The translations under genes were made by a program, and so were the position numbers. A DNA stretch of 22,566 nt from JBBIRM01 sp037441765 (GTDB taxonomy: Bacteria; Desulfobacterota; BSN033; UBA1163), in NCBI GenBank assembly GCA_037441765.1, contig JBBIRM010000030.1, forward strand, positions 1 through 22,566, read 5' to 3'. The notes under the pieces are model-generated. The model ran no database searches and had not been told where the DNA came from. It worked only from the letters and a program-made list of their open reading frames with translations. Positions 1 through 7,686 of the stretch are shown here, piece after piece (positions within the stretch are counted from its first letter, which is position 1; each line of letters begins with the position of its first letter).

Positions 1-2
1 TC

Positions 3-1322
3 TGGCAACCATTGATTCAATCCCTTGATAGCTGTGTTAGGTGCCAGACTTGCAGTGATGCTTGTCCTGTTTATATTTCGAGCGGAAAACAAGAAATTTA
101 TCGTCCCACCTACAAATCAGAGATTCTTCGGAGAATTATTAACAAATATATCAAGAAGCGATGGAAGATTATTTCCAAATTGACGGGAGACGATATCGAA
201 CTGAACTGGCCAACAGTTGCCAGATTGGCCGAGTTGGCTTATCGGTGCACACTATGTCGAAGATGCGCACAACGATGTCCCCTCGGAAGTGATAATGGTT
301 TAATCGGTAGAGAACTGAGAAAATTGTTCAACCAGGAAATGGGGATCGCCCCAAAGGAGCTTCATGAATCAGGAACTGTTCAGCAACTCAGAGTTGGGGC
401 AAGTACAGGGATTTCCCCCCCTGCCTTTCAGGGGATGGTCGAATTTATGGAGGATGAGATCGAGGAGAAATGGGGCAAGAAGATCAAGGTCCCCGTTGAT
501 AAAGAAGGTGCAGAGATTTTGCTCATCCATAACTCTGGCGAATTCATGTCCTGGATCGAAAACCCGGTAGCTTTTGCTATCATCTTTGAATCTGCGGGAT
601 TGAGCTGGACACTATCGAGCGAAATTTACGGTTATGAGGCTACCAATTATGGCACTTGGTATGATGATGTGCAATTCGCAAGAATAGCCATCAAGCAGGT
701 GGAGGTCGCAAAGAAATTAAAAGTCAAAAAGATGGTGATGGGAGAATGTGGTCATGCCCACAAAGGCCTAATCGTGATCGCAGACCGAATCTTGGTAGAT
801 GAAATGAATTTCCCCAGGGAGAGTTTTTTGCCCCTATTGGAGGATATTATTCTTAATGGGCGAATTAATCTCGATCCTCAGAAGAATAATTTCCCTGTTA
901 CCCTCCATGACCCATGCAATGTGGTGCGATTGATGGGAATCGTGGAACCCCAGAGGAGGATTCTAAAAAAGATTTGTCCCCAATTTAGAGAGATGGAGCC
1001 CCACGGAGTTGAAAATTATTGTTGCGGTGGAGGCAGTGGATTTGCGATCATGAACTCCATGAACTTTAGGGAATGGAGGGAAAATATTTCAAGCAGGATG
1101 AAGCTAAAGCAGATCCTCGAAGCCTTTAGCGACGTTTTGGATCCGGGGATTAAAAAATTTGTATGTGCGCCCTGCTCAAATTGTAAAGGTGCCATAAGGG
1201 ATATTCTTAACAGCAATAATTTGTGGAAGGAAAATAGCATTTATTATGGAGGCCTGGTAGAGCTTGTAGCAAATGCATTGGTTGAAATGAAGAAGCCTTT
1301 CATTGAATGGGAATGGCATTAA
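3..1322 (+). CDS. HdrD/DsrK-like iron-sulfur (CCG-domain) protein, 5'-partial
   Basis: The reading frame is open to the left edge (W-Q-P before the TTG at 12), so this is the C-terminal part of a longer protein. Numbering from that TTG, two ferredoxin-type [4Fe-4S] motifs lie at C8/C11/C14/C18 and C79/C82/C85/C89, as in HdrC, DsrK and TmcB. The C-terminal half carries CCG-domain elements: GECGHAH, HDPCN, YCCGGGSG and a final CAPC. These make up HdrB/HdrD-type noncubane cluster or disulfide-handling modules. It aligns along its length with the dsrK product in this window (shared GI-PP-AF-G and GECGH blocks), so it is a DsrK paralogue. It keeps CxxC at the last CCG position, where the dsrK product has CxC. 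It is predicted cytoplasmic, with no membrane segment in the visible part, and probably passes electrons to a thiol/disulfide substrate. Family assignment is firm; partner and substrate are unknown. TmcB-like function is an alternative. Confidence 0.85.
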   Translation, partial: WQPLIQSLDSCVRCQTCSDACPVYISSGKQEIYRPTYKSEILRRIINKYIKKRWKIISKLTGDDIELNWPTVARLAELAYRCTLCRRCAQRCPLGSDNGLIGRELRKLFNQEMGIAPKELHESGTVQQLRVGASTGISPPAFQGMVEFMEDEIEEKWGKKIKVPVDKEGAEILLIHNSGEFMSWIENPVAFAIIFESAGLSWTLSSEIYGYEATNYGTWYDDVQFARIAIKQVEVAKKLKVKKMVMGECGHAHKGLIVIADRILVDEMNFPRESFLPLLEDIILNGRINLDPQKNNFPVTLHDPCNVVRLMGIVEPQRRILKKICPQFREMEPHGVENYCCGGGSGFAIMNSMNFREWRENISSRMKLKQILEAFSDVLDPGIKKFVCAPCSNCKGAIRDILNSNNLWKENSIYYGGLVELVANALVEMKKPFIEWEWH

Positions 1323-1361
1323 AAATTGGTCTTTCTTTAAAAGATACGAAAATAGAACGGA

Positions 1362-1706
1362 ATGAGTGGGAAAAAAGGGAAAGTAATATTATTAGGTTCG
1401 GAGAGCATTGGAAGGGGAGACAATGACCTTGGATACGAAATCTTGCTTTCCATGTTGAAGAGTCTAACGGAACGTGAGGATACTCCGCAGGCTATCATTT
1501 TCTGGAATACAGCAGTGAAGTTATTGACAGAAAAGTCCCCTGCGATACCCCATTTAAAGACCCTTGAAGGAAGGGGAGTTCAAATTCTGGTAGGACAGCT
1601 CTGCATAAGAGAGCTTGAGCTTACCAGTAAGATAGCCATTGGTAAATTGGCAACGATGAATGAAATTTTAGATTTGATTTTACATAATGAAGTTTTGACC
1701 CTTTAA
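1362..1706 (+). CDS. DsrE-family protein resembling the YedF C-terminal domain
   Basis: This 114-residue protein starts KVILLGSESIGRGDNDLG. That closely resembles the C-terminal DsrE-like domain of the selenium-associated protein YedF, where the corresponding block is a conserved VLL-S-(T/S)-GRGD-ELG. It also keeps a WNTAVKLLTEKSP stretch, an L-LE--GV-ILV block, a cysteine in GQLCIRELEL, and a C-terminal GKLATMNEILDLI block. All of these have counterparts in YedF as I remember it. The N-terminal TusA/SirA-like domain of full YedF is absent, so only the DsrE-like half is present. Such proteins bind persulfide or similar sulfur/selenium groups on a cysteine. It lies 39 bp after the DsrK-like gene and 48 bp before the RsbRD_N gene, all on one strand, consistent with one operon. 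The ATG at 1362 has only a weak ribosome site. The exact role is unknown; a sulfur- or selenium-carrier function is inferred. Confidence 0.75.
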   Translation: MSGKKGKVILLGSESIGRGDNDLGYEILLSMLKSLTEREDTPQAIIFWNTAVKLLTEKSPAIPHLKTLEGRGVQILVGQLCIRELELTSKIAIGKLATMNEILDLILHNEVLTL

Positions 1707-1726
1707 AAAGGAATTTTAAGCAAGCC

Positions 1727-1742
1727 TAAAGGTCTGCCTTTA
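1727..1742 (+). other. Small intergenic hairpin (6-bp stem, TCTG loop)
   Basis: TAAAGG and CCTTTA form a perfect 6-bp stem around a 4-base loop, just upstream of the ATG at 1755. It lacks a following T-tract, so it is not a clear terminator. The 3' arm abuts the possible ribosome site TAGGA (1742-1746). It could affect mRNA processing or translation of the next gene, or be fortuitous. Confidence 0.3.
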
Positions 1743-1754
1743 TAGGAAATATAT

Positions 1755-2270
1755 ATGGCCATGCAAGATTTGCTTCAAAAAAATAAGGTTGCCATTTTAG
1801 AAAGATGGTTCAATCTTATTCTGGAAACTTACCCCTCAGATACTGCAAACATGATGAAAAAGGATAAGGATCAATTTACAAATCCAGTAGGCTTCACCAT
1901 CTCTCGAGGGATAGAGGTTCTTTTCGAAAAACTGTGTGAAGACATTCAGGATGAGAAGTGGCAGAATTCTTTGAACTCAATTCTTAAGATCAGATCGGTT
2001 CAAGATCTCTCTCCCTCTCAGGCGGTTGGATTTATTTTCCTATTGAAGAAGGCTATCGAGGAGATACTCAAAAATGAAATTTTTAGAGAATCGTTGATGG
2101 AGGAGTGGCTAAGATATCAATCAAGAATCGATGCCCTGGCACTTCGGGCCTTTGATCTCTACATGGATTGTCGGGAAAAGATCTGCGAGATAAGAATTAA
2201 TCAGGCCAAGGCCGAGAAGGAGATGGCCTTTCGAATGATTGAAAGAATGACCCATTCAAAGGAGAAATGA
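1755..2270 (+). CDS. RsbRD_N (RsbR N-terminal globin-fold) domain protein
   Basis: This 171-residue all-helical protein has the RsbRD_N pattern: an N-terminal LLQKNKVAILERWFNLILETYP helix, then NPVGFTISRGIEVLFEKL, and late helices with RIDALALRAFDLYMDCREKI. The domain is named after the N-terminal, globin-like sensory part of the stress regulators RsbR/RsbRD. Here it stands alone, with no STAS or kinase domain. No signal peptide or membrane segment is visible, so it should be cytoplasmic. Stand-alone RsbRD_N proteins are known directly upstream of dsrM in several sulfate reducers, and this one sits 168 bp before dsrM, so context and domain call agree. It may be a sensory or accessory protein of the Dsr complex, but its function is not established. 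Whether it binds haem cannot be judged from sequence. Confidence 0.8.
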   Translation: MAMQDLLQKNKVAILERWFNLILETYPSDTANMMKKDKDQFTNPVGFTISRGIEVLFEKLCEDIQDEKWQNSLNSILKIRSVQDLSPSQAVGFIFLLKKAIEEILKNEIFRESLMEEWLRYQSRIDALALRAFDLYMDCREKICEIRINQAKAEKEMAFRMIERMTHSKEK

Positions 2271-2293
2271 GAGAAAGAAGATGATGAAAGGCC

Positions 2294-2423
2294 ATAAACT
2301 TCGAAATTCGAATATCGAAATACGAAAAAATTCAAATTTCTTTAAACTCTTTTCGTTTTGAAAATTTGACATTTGCCTATTTGATATCGTTTCGAGTTTC
2401 GGATTTCTTGCTTCGAATTTATA
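2294..2423. repeat. AT-rich imperfect inverted repeat (fold-back, MITE-like)
   Basis: The gap between the RsbRD_N gene and dsrM is almost filled by an imperfect inverted repeat. The left arm (about 2294-2327) holds TTCGAAATTCGAATATCGAAA. The right arm (about 2390-2423) reads TTTCGAGTTTCGGATTTC followed by TTCGAATTTAT. The reverse complement of the right arm begins ATAAATTCGAAG, against ATAAACTTCGAA in the left arm. The centre is AT-rich. There is no ORF or transposase. This type of fold-back repeat is a common dispersed intergenic element in environmental bacterial genomes (recollection, not checked). Confidence 0.7.
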
Positions 2424-2438
2424 ATGGGTTTTTAGGAT

Positions 2439-3431
2439 ATGGGTCTCTGGTATTCCATTTCAGCAGTTCTTTTACTTTGTCTTTTTGTGATCATAGGCAT
2501 AAAAGGAATGGGTCTTTTCTCTCTTTTTACTATTTTTATCCCTTACGCTGCCATTTTCCTTTTCATCGTTGGTTTCATCTATCGTGTTTTAATATGGGCC
2601 CGCTCCCCTGTCCCATTTCATATTCCCACGATCTCAGGACAACAGAAATCACTTCCCTGGATTGAAGCTGACAATATTGGCAGCCCTTATACCACATGGG
2701 GTGTGGTAAAGAGGTTGGCACTTGACATCCTTCTATTTCGTCCCCTTCTCAAAAATGAAAAGGTTGAGCTTGAGGCCCCCTATAGGCTTCTCTTCAGACC
2801 GAGCGTCCTTCTCTGGTTGGGGGCTATGGCTTTTCACTGGTCTTTCCTCATTATCCTCTTGAGACATTTGAGATTCTTCCTCGAACCCGTTCCTTCTTTG
2901 GTTGTTTTCTTTCTTAGACTCGATTCTATTCTTCAAGGTCTCATACCGATCCTCTATATCAGCGATATCATCATTTTAATTTCCCTGGTCTACCTATTTT
3001 TAAGGCGAATTGTCTATCCTCAAATCAAGTATATCTCCCTTCCATCAGACTATTTCATTCTTCTCATAATATTTGGGATTGCCCTTTCCGGAGTTCTCAT
3101 GAGGCTTGTCTTCAAAGTGGATCTTGTCCAAGTAAAAGAATGGATGATGAGCATGCTTAGATTTCGGCCAATGCCCCCCAAAGAGGTAAACCTTCTCTTC
3201 TATATTCATCTATTCTTTATCAGTCTTTTGATCCTATATTTTCCAATTAGCAAACTGATGCACATGCCAGGAATCTTTTTAAGTCCCACTAAAAACTTGA
3301 CCAATACCAGCCGAAACAATCGACACATCAATCCCTGGAATTATCCAGTTAAGGTCCATACGTATGAGGAGTACGAAGAGGAATTTCGGACCTCAATGAA
3401 GGAAGTTGGATTGCCAGTAGAGAAGGAATAG
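2439..3431 (+). CDS. dsrM: DsrM, b-type cytochrome membrane subunit of DsrMKJOP
   Basis: This 330-residue polytopic membrane protein is related to the NarI gamma-subunit family. In the Dsr complex DsrM anchors DsrK, binds b-type haem and exchanges electrons with menaquinone. Hydrophobic helices lie near residues 5-22, 27-52, 125-145, 150-190, 205-225 and 252-270. Candidate haem ligands are the histidines in MAFHWSF and LRHLRFF (about 132 and 142) and in FYIHLFF and KLMHMPG (about 257 and 274). A soluble C-terminal tail ends with HTYEEYEEEFRTSMKEVGLP, typical of DsrM. The chosen ATG gives the first hydrophobic helix. The AGGA before it is unusually close (1-2 nt), so the true start could differ slightly. 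It ends 2 bp before dsrK, a tight operon join. Confidence 0.93.
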   Translation: MGLWYSISAVLLLCLFVIIGIKGMGLFSLFTIFIPYAAIFLFIVGFIYRVLIWARSPVPFHIPTISGQQKSLPWIEADNIGSPYTTWGVVKRLALDILLFRPLLKNEKVELEAPYRLLFRPSVLLWLGAMAFHWSFLIILLRHLRFFLEPVPSLVVFFLRLDSILQGLIPILYISDIIILISLVYLFLRRIVYPQIKYISLPSDYFILLIIFGIALSGVLMRLVFKVDLVQVKEWMMSMLRFRPMPPKEVNLLFYIHLFFISLLILYFPISKLMHMPGIFLSPTKNLTNTSRNNRHINPWNYPVKVHTYEEYEEEFRTSMKEVGLPVEKE

Positions 3432-3433
3432 GG

Positions 3434-5044
3434 ATGGCAGAGGAAGGTTTAAAAGAGAAATCTTTAAAGATTGACTACACACCTCCTAAAAAAAGCTGGT
3501 TAGAGCCATCCGCGGAGTTCCGGAAGGGAACTTATTGTTACCCTGCTGCGCCAAAACATCAAAAATATCTCGATCTTCCATATCCGAGAGAGTGGCATCC
3601 AGAGGAGGAGGACTGGAAACTACCAGAAAATTGGAAGGAGTTAATTCTCAGGGGGATGGAGGAGCGTTTAAATCGTTACCGTTCTTATCGGCTCTTTCTT
3701 GATATCTGTGTCCGGTGCGGGGCCTGTGCGGATAAATGCCACTTCTTCATTGGCTCGGGAGATCCGAAGAATATGCCTGTGCTCAGGGCTGAACTTCTGA
3801 GATCCATCTATCGCAGGTATTTTACCTTCTCGGGAAGAGTTTTTGGAAAACTGGCAGGGGCCAGAGAACTGACTGAAGAGGTGCTAAAGGAATGGTTTTC
3901 GTATTTTTATCAATGTACGGAATGTCGGAGATGTTCTCTCTTTTGTCCTTATGGAATCGATACATGTGAAATTACGATGATGGGGAGAGAACTTCTTAAT
4001 CTCGTTGGGGTAAATATCAATTGGATTATTGAGCCTGCTTCAAACTCCTATAGAACAGGAAACCACCTTGGAATCCCTCCCCACGCCTTCAAAGGAACGG
4101 TTGATTTCGCAGTGGATGAACTCAAGGAGATTACAGGCATTGAGGTGGAGGTCCCTATTAATCGAAAAGGGGCAGAGATTCTTTTTATTTCCCCTTCGGC
4201 TGACTACTTTGCAAGTCCACACTGGTATACCTTCCTGGGCTATCTTCTCCTCTTTCATGAAATCGGGCTGGACTATACCTGGAGTACTTATGCCTCAGAG
4301 GGCGGAAATTTTGGTTTCTTCCACTCTGCAGAGCTGGCCAAAAGACTCAATGCCAAGATCTACAGTGAAGCAAAGAGGCTTGGGGTAAAGTGGATTCTCG
4401 GAGGAGAATGTGGTCATATGTGGAGGGTCATCCATCAGTATATGGACACATTTAATGGTCCTGCCGATTTTTTGGAGGAGCCTGTATCTCCTATCACAGG
4501 AACCCGTTTTGAAAATGCACGTTCAACCAAAATGGTCCATATCTGTGAGTTTACAGCCGATCTGATTATGAATCATAAACTGAAATTGGATCCAGGCAGA
4601 AATAATAAGTGGAAAGTGACTTTCCATGATTCCTGTAATATCGCAAGAGGCATGGGGCTCCTTGAAGAACCCCGATACATTCTTCAAAATGTATGTAATG
4701 AATTCTACGAGATGCCCGAAAATACCATTCGCGAAAGAACATTCTGTTGTGGAAGTGGCTCAGGATTAGGAGCAGATGAGAATATGGAGACCCGATTGAG
4801 GGGAGGATTTCCCCGAGCAAATGCTGTTAAGTATGTTAAGGAAAAGTTCGGAGTGAATCTTCTTACCTGTATCTGTGCGATTGATCGGGCCACCCTTCCT
4901 CCTCTCTTGGAGTACTGGGTGCCAGGGGTTGAGGTTGCTGGAGTCCATGAATTGGTTGGAAATGCACTGGTTCTGAAGGGCGAAAAGGAGCGGACGACCA
5001 ATCTTCGTGGAGAACCCCTAAACGAAGTTAAAGTTACAAGTTAA
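3434..5044 (+). CDS. dsrK: DsrK, HdrD-like Fe-S catalytic subunit of DsrMKJOP
   Basis: This 536-residue cytoplasmic protein has an N-terminal extension, then two [4Fe-4S] motifs at C92/C95/C98/C102 and C161/C164/C167/C171. The CCG-domain region follows: GGECGHMWR, FHDSCNIARGMG, TFCCGSGSG (near 438) and TCICAID (near 478). DsrK is the HdrD-like subunit thought to carry a special [4Fe-4S] centre that reduces or oxidises the DsrC trisulfide/disulfide in the cytoplasm. The length and the ICAID signature fit DsrK rather than a general heterodisulfide reductase. It follows dsrM by 2 bp, with AAGGAATAGGG providing the ribosome site. The last codons (V-K-V-T-S) run into a short AT-rich repeat, so the extreme C-terminus is probably repeat-derived. 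The identification is strong because the whole MKJOP set is in order. Confidence 0.95.
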   Translation: MAEEGLKEKSLKIDYTPPKKSWLEPSAEFRKGTYCYPAAPKHQKYLDLPYPREWHPEEEDWKLPENWKELILRGMEERLNRYRSYRLFLDICVRCGACADKCHFFIGSGDPKNMPVLRAELLRSIYRRYFTFSGRVFGKLAGARELTEEVLKEWFSYFYQCTECRRCSLFCPYGIDTCEITMMGRELLNLVGVNINWIIEPASNSYRTGNHLGIPPHAFKGTVDFAVDELKEITGIEVEVPINRKGAEILFISPSADYFASPHWYTFLGYLLLFHEIGLDYTWSTYASEGGNFGFFHSAELAKRLNAKIYSEAKRLGVKWILGGECGHMWRVIHQYMDTFNGPADFLEEPVSPITGTRFENARSTKMVHICEFTADLIMNHKLKLDPGRNNKWKVTFHDSCNIARGMGLLEEPRYILQNVCNEFYEMPENTIRERTFCCGSGSGLGADENMETRLRGGFPRANAVKYVKEKFGVNLLTCICAIDRATLPPLLEYWVPGVEVAGVHELVGNALVLKGEKERTTNLRGEPLNEVKVTS

Positions 5045-5064
5045 AAGTTTAAAGTTGCAAATTA
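5024..5064. repeat. AT-rich short direct repeats (GTTAAAGTT / AGTTAAAAGTT type)
   Basis: The end of dsrK and the start of the gap to dsrJ consist of near-tandem AAGTTAAAGTT, CAAGTTAAAAGTT and TAAAGTTGCAA units. The dsrK stop codon lies inside one of them. This is low-complexity repeat sequence, not a terminator. It is probably an element that overlapped the end of the gene. Confidence 0.55.
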
Positions 5065-5091
5065 AGAAATGTTTTTTAATCGGAGATCGTT

Positions 5092-5481
5092 ATGTATGAT
5101 GCGAAGAAGATCATCCCGGGACTTATCATCTTTCTTGGATTGATTGCCTTTCCGATTTTACACAATACGGTGAGCGGGAAGGCAACCTATAGCCCGAAAA
5201 CTGAACTTCCGAAGGATAAGAAGGAGTGCATAGAACCCAAGGATTTTATTAGAGTCAACCATAAAGAACTATTGGAGGATTGGAAGGCATCCGTTGTCCG
5301 TATCGGCATGCGAGTTTATCAAGCCACCAACAAGAAGAGATATACGATGAGCCTAAATCGCACCTGTATGGATTGTCATAAGGATAGGACTAAATTCTGT
5401 GATCAGTGCCACAACTTCATGGGCGTGACTAATAAATGTTGGGACTGTCACCTGTATCCAAAAGAATTAGAGAAGAGGTAA
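5092..5481 (+). CDS. dsrJ: DsrJ, periplasmic triheme cytochrome c
   Basis: This 129-residue protein has an N-terminal signal-anchor (hydrophobic residues 8-23) and exactly three CxxCH haem c sites, CMDCH at 92-96, CDQCH at 103-107 and CWDCH at 116-120. That is the DsrJ architecture. In Allochromatium DsrJ one haem has an unusual His/Cys ligation attributed to Cys46. Here the only cysteine outside the CxxCH motifs is also at residue 46, in KKECIEPKDF, followed by the conserved block H-x2-LL-x2-W-x3-VVR-x-G-x-R. It is located on the periplasmic face and exchanges electrons with DsrO or periplasmic donors. The ribosome site CGGAG lies 8 nt before the ATG. It sits between dsrK and dsrO, 9 bp before the latter. 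Confidence 0.95.
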   Translation: MYDAKKIIPGLIIFLGLIAFPILHNTVSGKATYSPKTELPKDKKECIEPKDFIRVNHKELLEDWKASVVRIGMRVYQATNKKRYTMSLNRTCMDCHKDRTKFCDQCHNFMGVTNKCWDCHLYPKELEKR

Positions 5482-5490
5482 AATGTATCT

Positions 5491-6267
5491 ATGGAAATAA
5501 GTCGAAGGGGATTTTTAAAGATTTCGGGGCTTACATTTCTTGGCCTTATGGCTAAGCCAGGGTGGGAAGTGGTCTCCCAGATCAAACCCATTGAACCCTC
5601 CCCTGCTCCAAATTATTTTTCCGGCAAGAAGTGGGCCATGGCCATAGACCTTAGGAAGTGCTGGGAAGCCCAAGAGGGATGTAAGGAATGTCTCGACGTT
5701 TGTCACCGCATCCACAATGTTCCTTCTATTGGATATCTTAAAGAGGAGATCAAGTGGATATGGACTATTCCATATGAAAAGGCCTTTCCGGAACATATTC
5801 ATGATTTCAATCAGGAAGAATATAAAGGGAAATCGGTGGTTGTCTTATGTAATCAGTGTGATGATCCACCCTGCATCCGGTATTGCCCAACCAGGGCCAC
5901 ATGGAAGAGGGAGGATGGGATCGTCATGATGGATTTTCATCGTTGTATCGGATGCAGATACTGTATGGCGGGATGTCCTTATGGTTCTCGAAGCTTCAAT
6001 TGGAGAGATCCTCGACCTTTTATCAAAAAGGTGAATCTCGAATTCCCCACAAGGACAAAAGGAGTGGTGGAGAAGTGTAACTTTTGTGAGGAAAGATTGG
6101 TTCAGGGGCTTCTGCCTGCATGCGTGGAGGCTTGCAAGGAGAAGGCTTTGATCTTTGGGGACCTGAACGATCCTCACTCTGAGATTAGAAGGACTCTTAA
6201 TGGAAGACACGTTCTTCAAAGACAACCCGAACTGGGAACAAAGCCCAAGGTATTCTATATTGTATAG
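5491..6267 (+). CDS. dsrO: DsrO, Tat-exported periplasmic iron-sulfur subunit
   Basis: This 258-residue protein begins MEISRRGFLKISGLTFLGLM, a Tat signal with the twin-arginine motif SRRGFLK at residues 4-10. It is therefore folded with its clusters before export. Four cysteine groups follow: C57/C64/C67/C71, CNQC-x4-C-x3-CP, CIGCRYCMAGCPYG, and CNFC-x11-C-x3-C. This is the NrfC/DmsB-type multi-cluster ferredoxin arrangement. DsrO couples DsrJ haems to the membrane protein DsrP on the periplasmic side. The gene starts 9 bp after dsrJ and ends 61 bp before dsrP, in the canonical order. No key cysteine appears missing. Confidence 0.95.
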   Translation: MEISRRGFLKISGLTFLGLMAKPGWEVVSQIKPIEPSPAPNYFSGKKWAMAIDLRKCWEAQEGCKECLDVCHRIHNVPSIGYLKEEIKWIWTIPYEKAFPEHIHDFNQEEYKGKSVVVLCNQCDDPPCIRYCPTRATWKREDGIVMMDFHRCIGCRYCMAGCPYGSRSFNWRDPRPFIKKVNLEFPTRTKGVVEKCNFCEERLVQGLLPACVEACKEKALIFGDLNDPHSEIRRTLNGRHVLQRQPELGTKPKVFYIV

Positions 6268-6328
6268 AAATAGAGCGAAGGTATCTATATAGGTGTTTGG
6301 AAATAATATTCCTAAGATAAGGTAAATT

Positions 6329-7657
6329 ATGGTGAACAAAGAGCAGATCCTCGTAGATAAAGAAATTCCTCTCCTTGAACATGTGAGAAGGTCAGGAAAA
6401 GGATTTTATATCACTGTCTCTATTCTCACTGCACTTGTTCTGTGGGGAATCTATGCTTATCTAACTCAGTACAGGATTGGCCTGGGGGTTACTGGACTTT
6501 CAAGACAAATCTTCTGGGGTGTCTATATTACAAACTTCGTTTTCTTTATCGGGATCAGTCATGCAGGAACCTTCATTTCAGCAGTCCTCAGGGTGGTTAA
6601 AGCTGAATGGAGAAGGCCCATAAGCCGGCTCTCAGAGTTGACCACAGTATTTATCCTCTTTTTCGGTGTTGGAAGCGTATTGATCGATTTGGGAAGACCT
6701 GATAGAATGCTCTATGCCATTCGATACGCTCATTTCCGTTCTCCGCTTTTATGGGATGTTTGCAGTATTGGAACATACTTGACAGTCAGTTCCATCTGTC
6801 TCTACCTTGCCTTGATTCCAGATATTGCTCTGATGAGGGACCTTGGGATGAAGAAAAGGCAGTGGCTCTATGAGATCCTTTCTCTCGGATTTACTGGAAC
6901 CGAAAGACAATGGCATCGTCTGGAGAAGGCCATCTTATATGTTTCTATTCTTGTCATTCCGGTGATGATCACTGTACATACGGTTGTCTCCTATGTCTTT
7001 GCAATGACGATTCAACCGATGTGGCATAGTGCTATTTTTGGGCCCTATTTTGTAGCAGGGGCCCTCTTTTCAGGAGTGGCAACAGTGATTACGATTATGG
7101 CTATCCTACGCAAGGTATATCATCTGGAAGATTATCTTAAACCAATCCATTTTTATAATCTTGGAACCCTTCTTTTGGCTATGACCCTTCTCTGGTTATA
7201 CTTCACACTTGGAGAGTATGTTACAACACTTTATGGAAACGAACCTTCGCAGATGTCCATCTTCTGGTCTAAACTCACAGGTCAATATGCCCCTCTTTTC
7301 TGGCTTCATTTTGCACTCTGCTTTGTTATTCCATTTCCAATTCTCGCAAACCCGAAGACACGAACAATTAAGGGAACACTGATCGCTTCCATCTCAATCA
7401 ATATTGGGATGTGGCTTGAGCGATTTGTTATCATCGTTCCAACTCTTACCAGACAAAGAATTCCCATAGAGGGGGCCATCTATATCCCAACCTGGGTCGA
7501 GTGGTCGATTCTATTAGGTTGCCTCTCCTTTTTCTCTCTTCTCTATGTTATTTTTACCAAATTCTTCCCCATCATTCCAATCTGGGAGATTCATGAGGGA
7601 AGAGGAAAATCTATAATGGAGGTCAGGAAAAGGATTCAAAGTTACCTTCCGGATTAG
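6329..7657 (+). CDS. dsrP: DsrP, NrfD-family quinone-interacting membrane protein
   Basis: This 442-residue, strongly hydrophobic protein has about ten predicted membrane helices and short polar connecting loops, as in NrfD/DmsC/HybB/PsrC proteins. In DsrMKJOP it is the second membrane subunit. It has no haem and is thought to exchange electrons between menaquinol and DsrO. The ATG at 6329 follows an AAGG at 6320-6323 and gives a basic, cytoplasmic N-terminus before the first helix (about residues 27-45). The C-terminal tail is soluble and basic. It is the last subunit gene of the complex. The next gene, SUMT, starts 29 bp later on the same strand, suggesting co-transcription. Confidence 0.94.
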   Translation: MVNKEQILVDKEIPLLEHVRRSGKGFYITVSILTALVLWGIYAYLTQYRIGLGVTGLSRQIFWGVYITNFVFFIGISHAGTFISAVLRVVKAEWRRPISRLSELTTVFILFFGVGSVLIDLGRPDRMLYAIRYAHFRSPLLWDVCSIGTYLTVSSICLYLALIPDIALMRDLGMKKRQWLYEILSLGFTGTERQWHRLEKAILYVSILVIPVMITVHTVVSYVFAMTIQPMWHSAIFGPYFVAGALFSGVATVITIMAILRKVYHLEDYLKPIHFYNLGTLLLAMTLLWLYFTLGEYVTTLYGNEPSQMSIFWSKLTGQYAPLFWLHFALCFVIPFPILANPKTRTIKGTLIASISINIGMWLERFVIIVPTLTRQRIPIEGAIYIPTWVEWSILLGCLSFFSLLYVIFTKFFPIIPIWEIHEGRGKSIMEVRKRIQSYLPD

Positions 7658-7686
7658 AAACCCAAATTAAGGAAGTTTAAGAAAAA

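Noticed and set aside
2366..2371. TTGACA upstream of dsrM as a -35 promoter box
   Set aside because: No acceptable -10 box follows at 16-18 nt, and the sequence is part of the fold-back repeat.
2366..2665. A 99-codon frame covering the repeat and the start of dsrM
   Set aside because: It runs in another frame through dsrM, contains repeat sequence and shows no domain; it is a shadow of dsrM.
5845..6339. A 164-codon minus-strand frame opposite dsrO
   Set aside because: It lies antisense to the well-supported dsrO with all its cysteine motifs and shows no recognisable domain.
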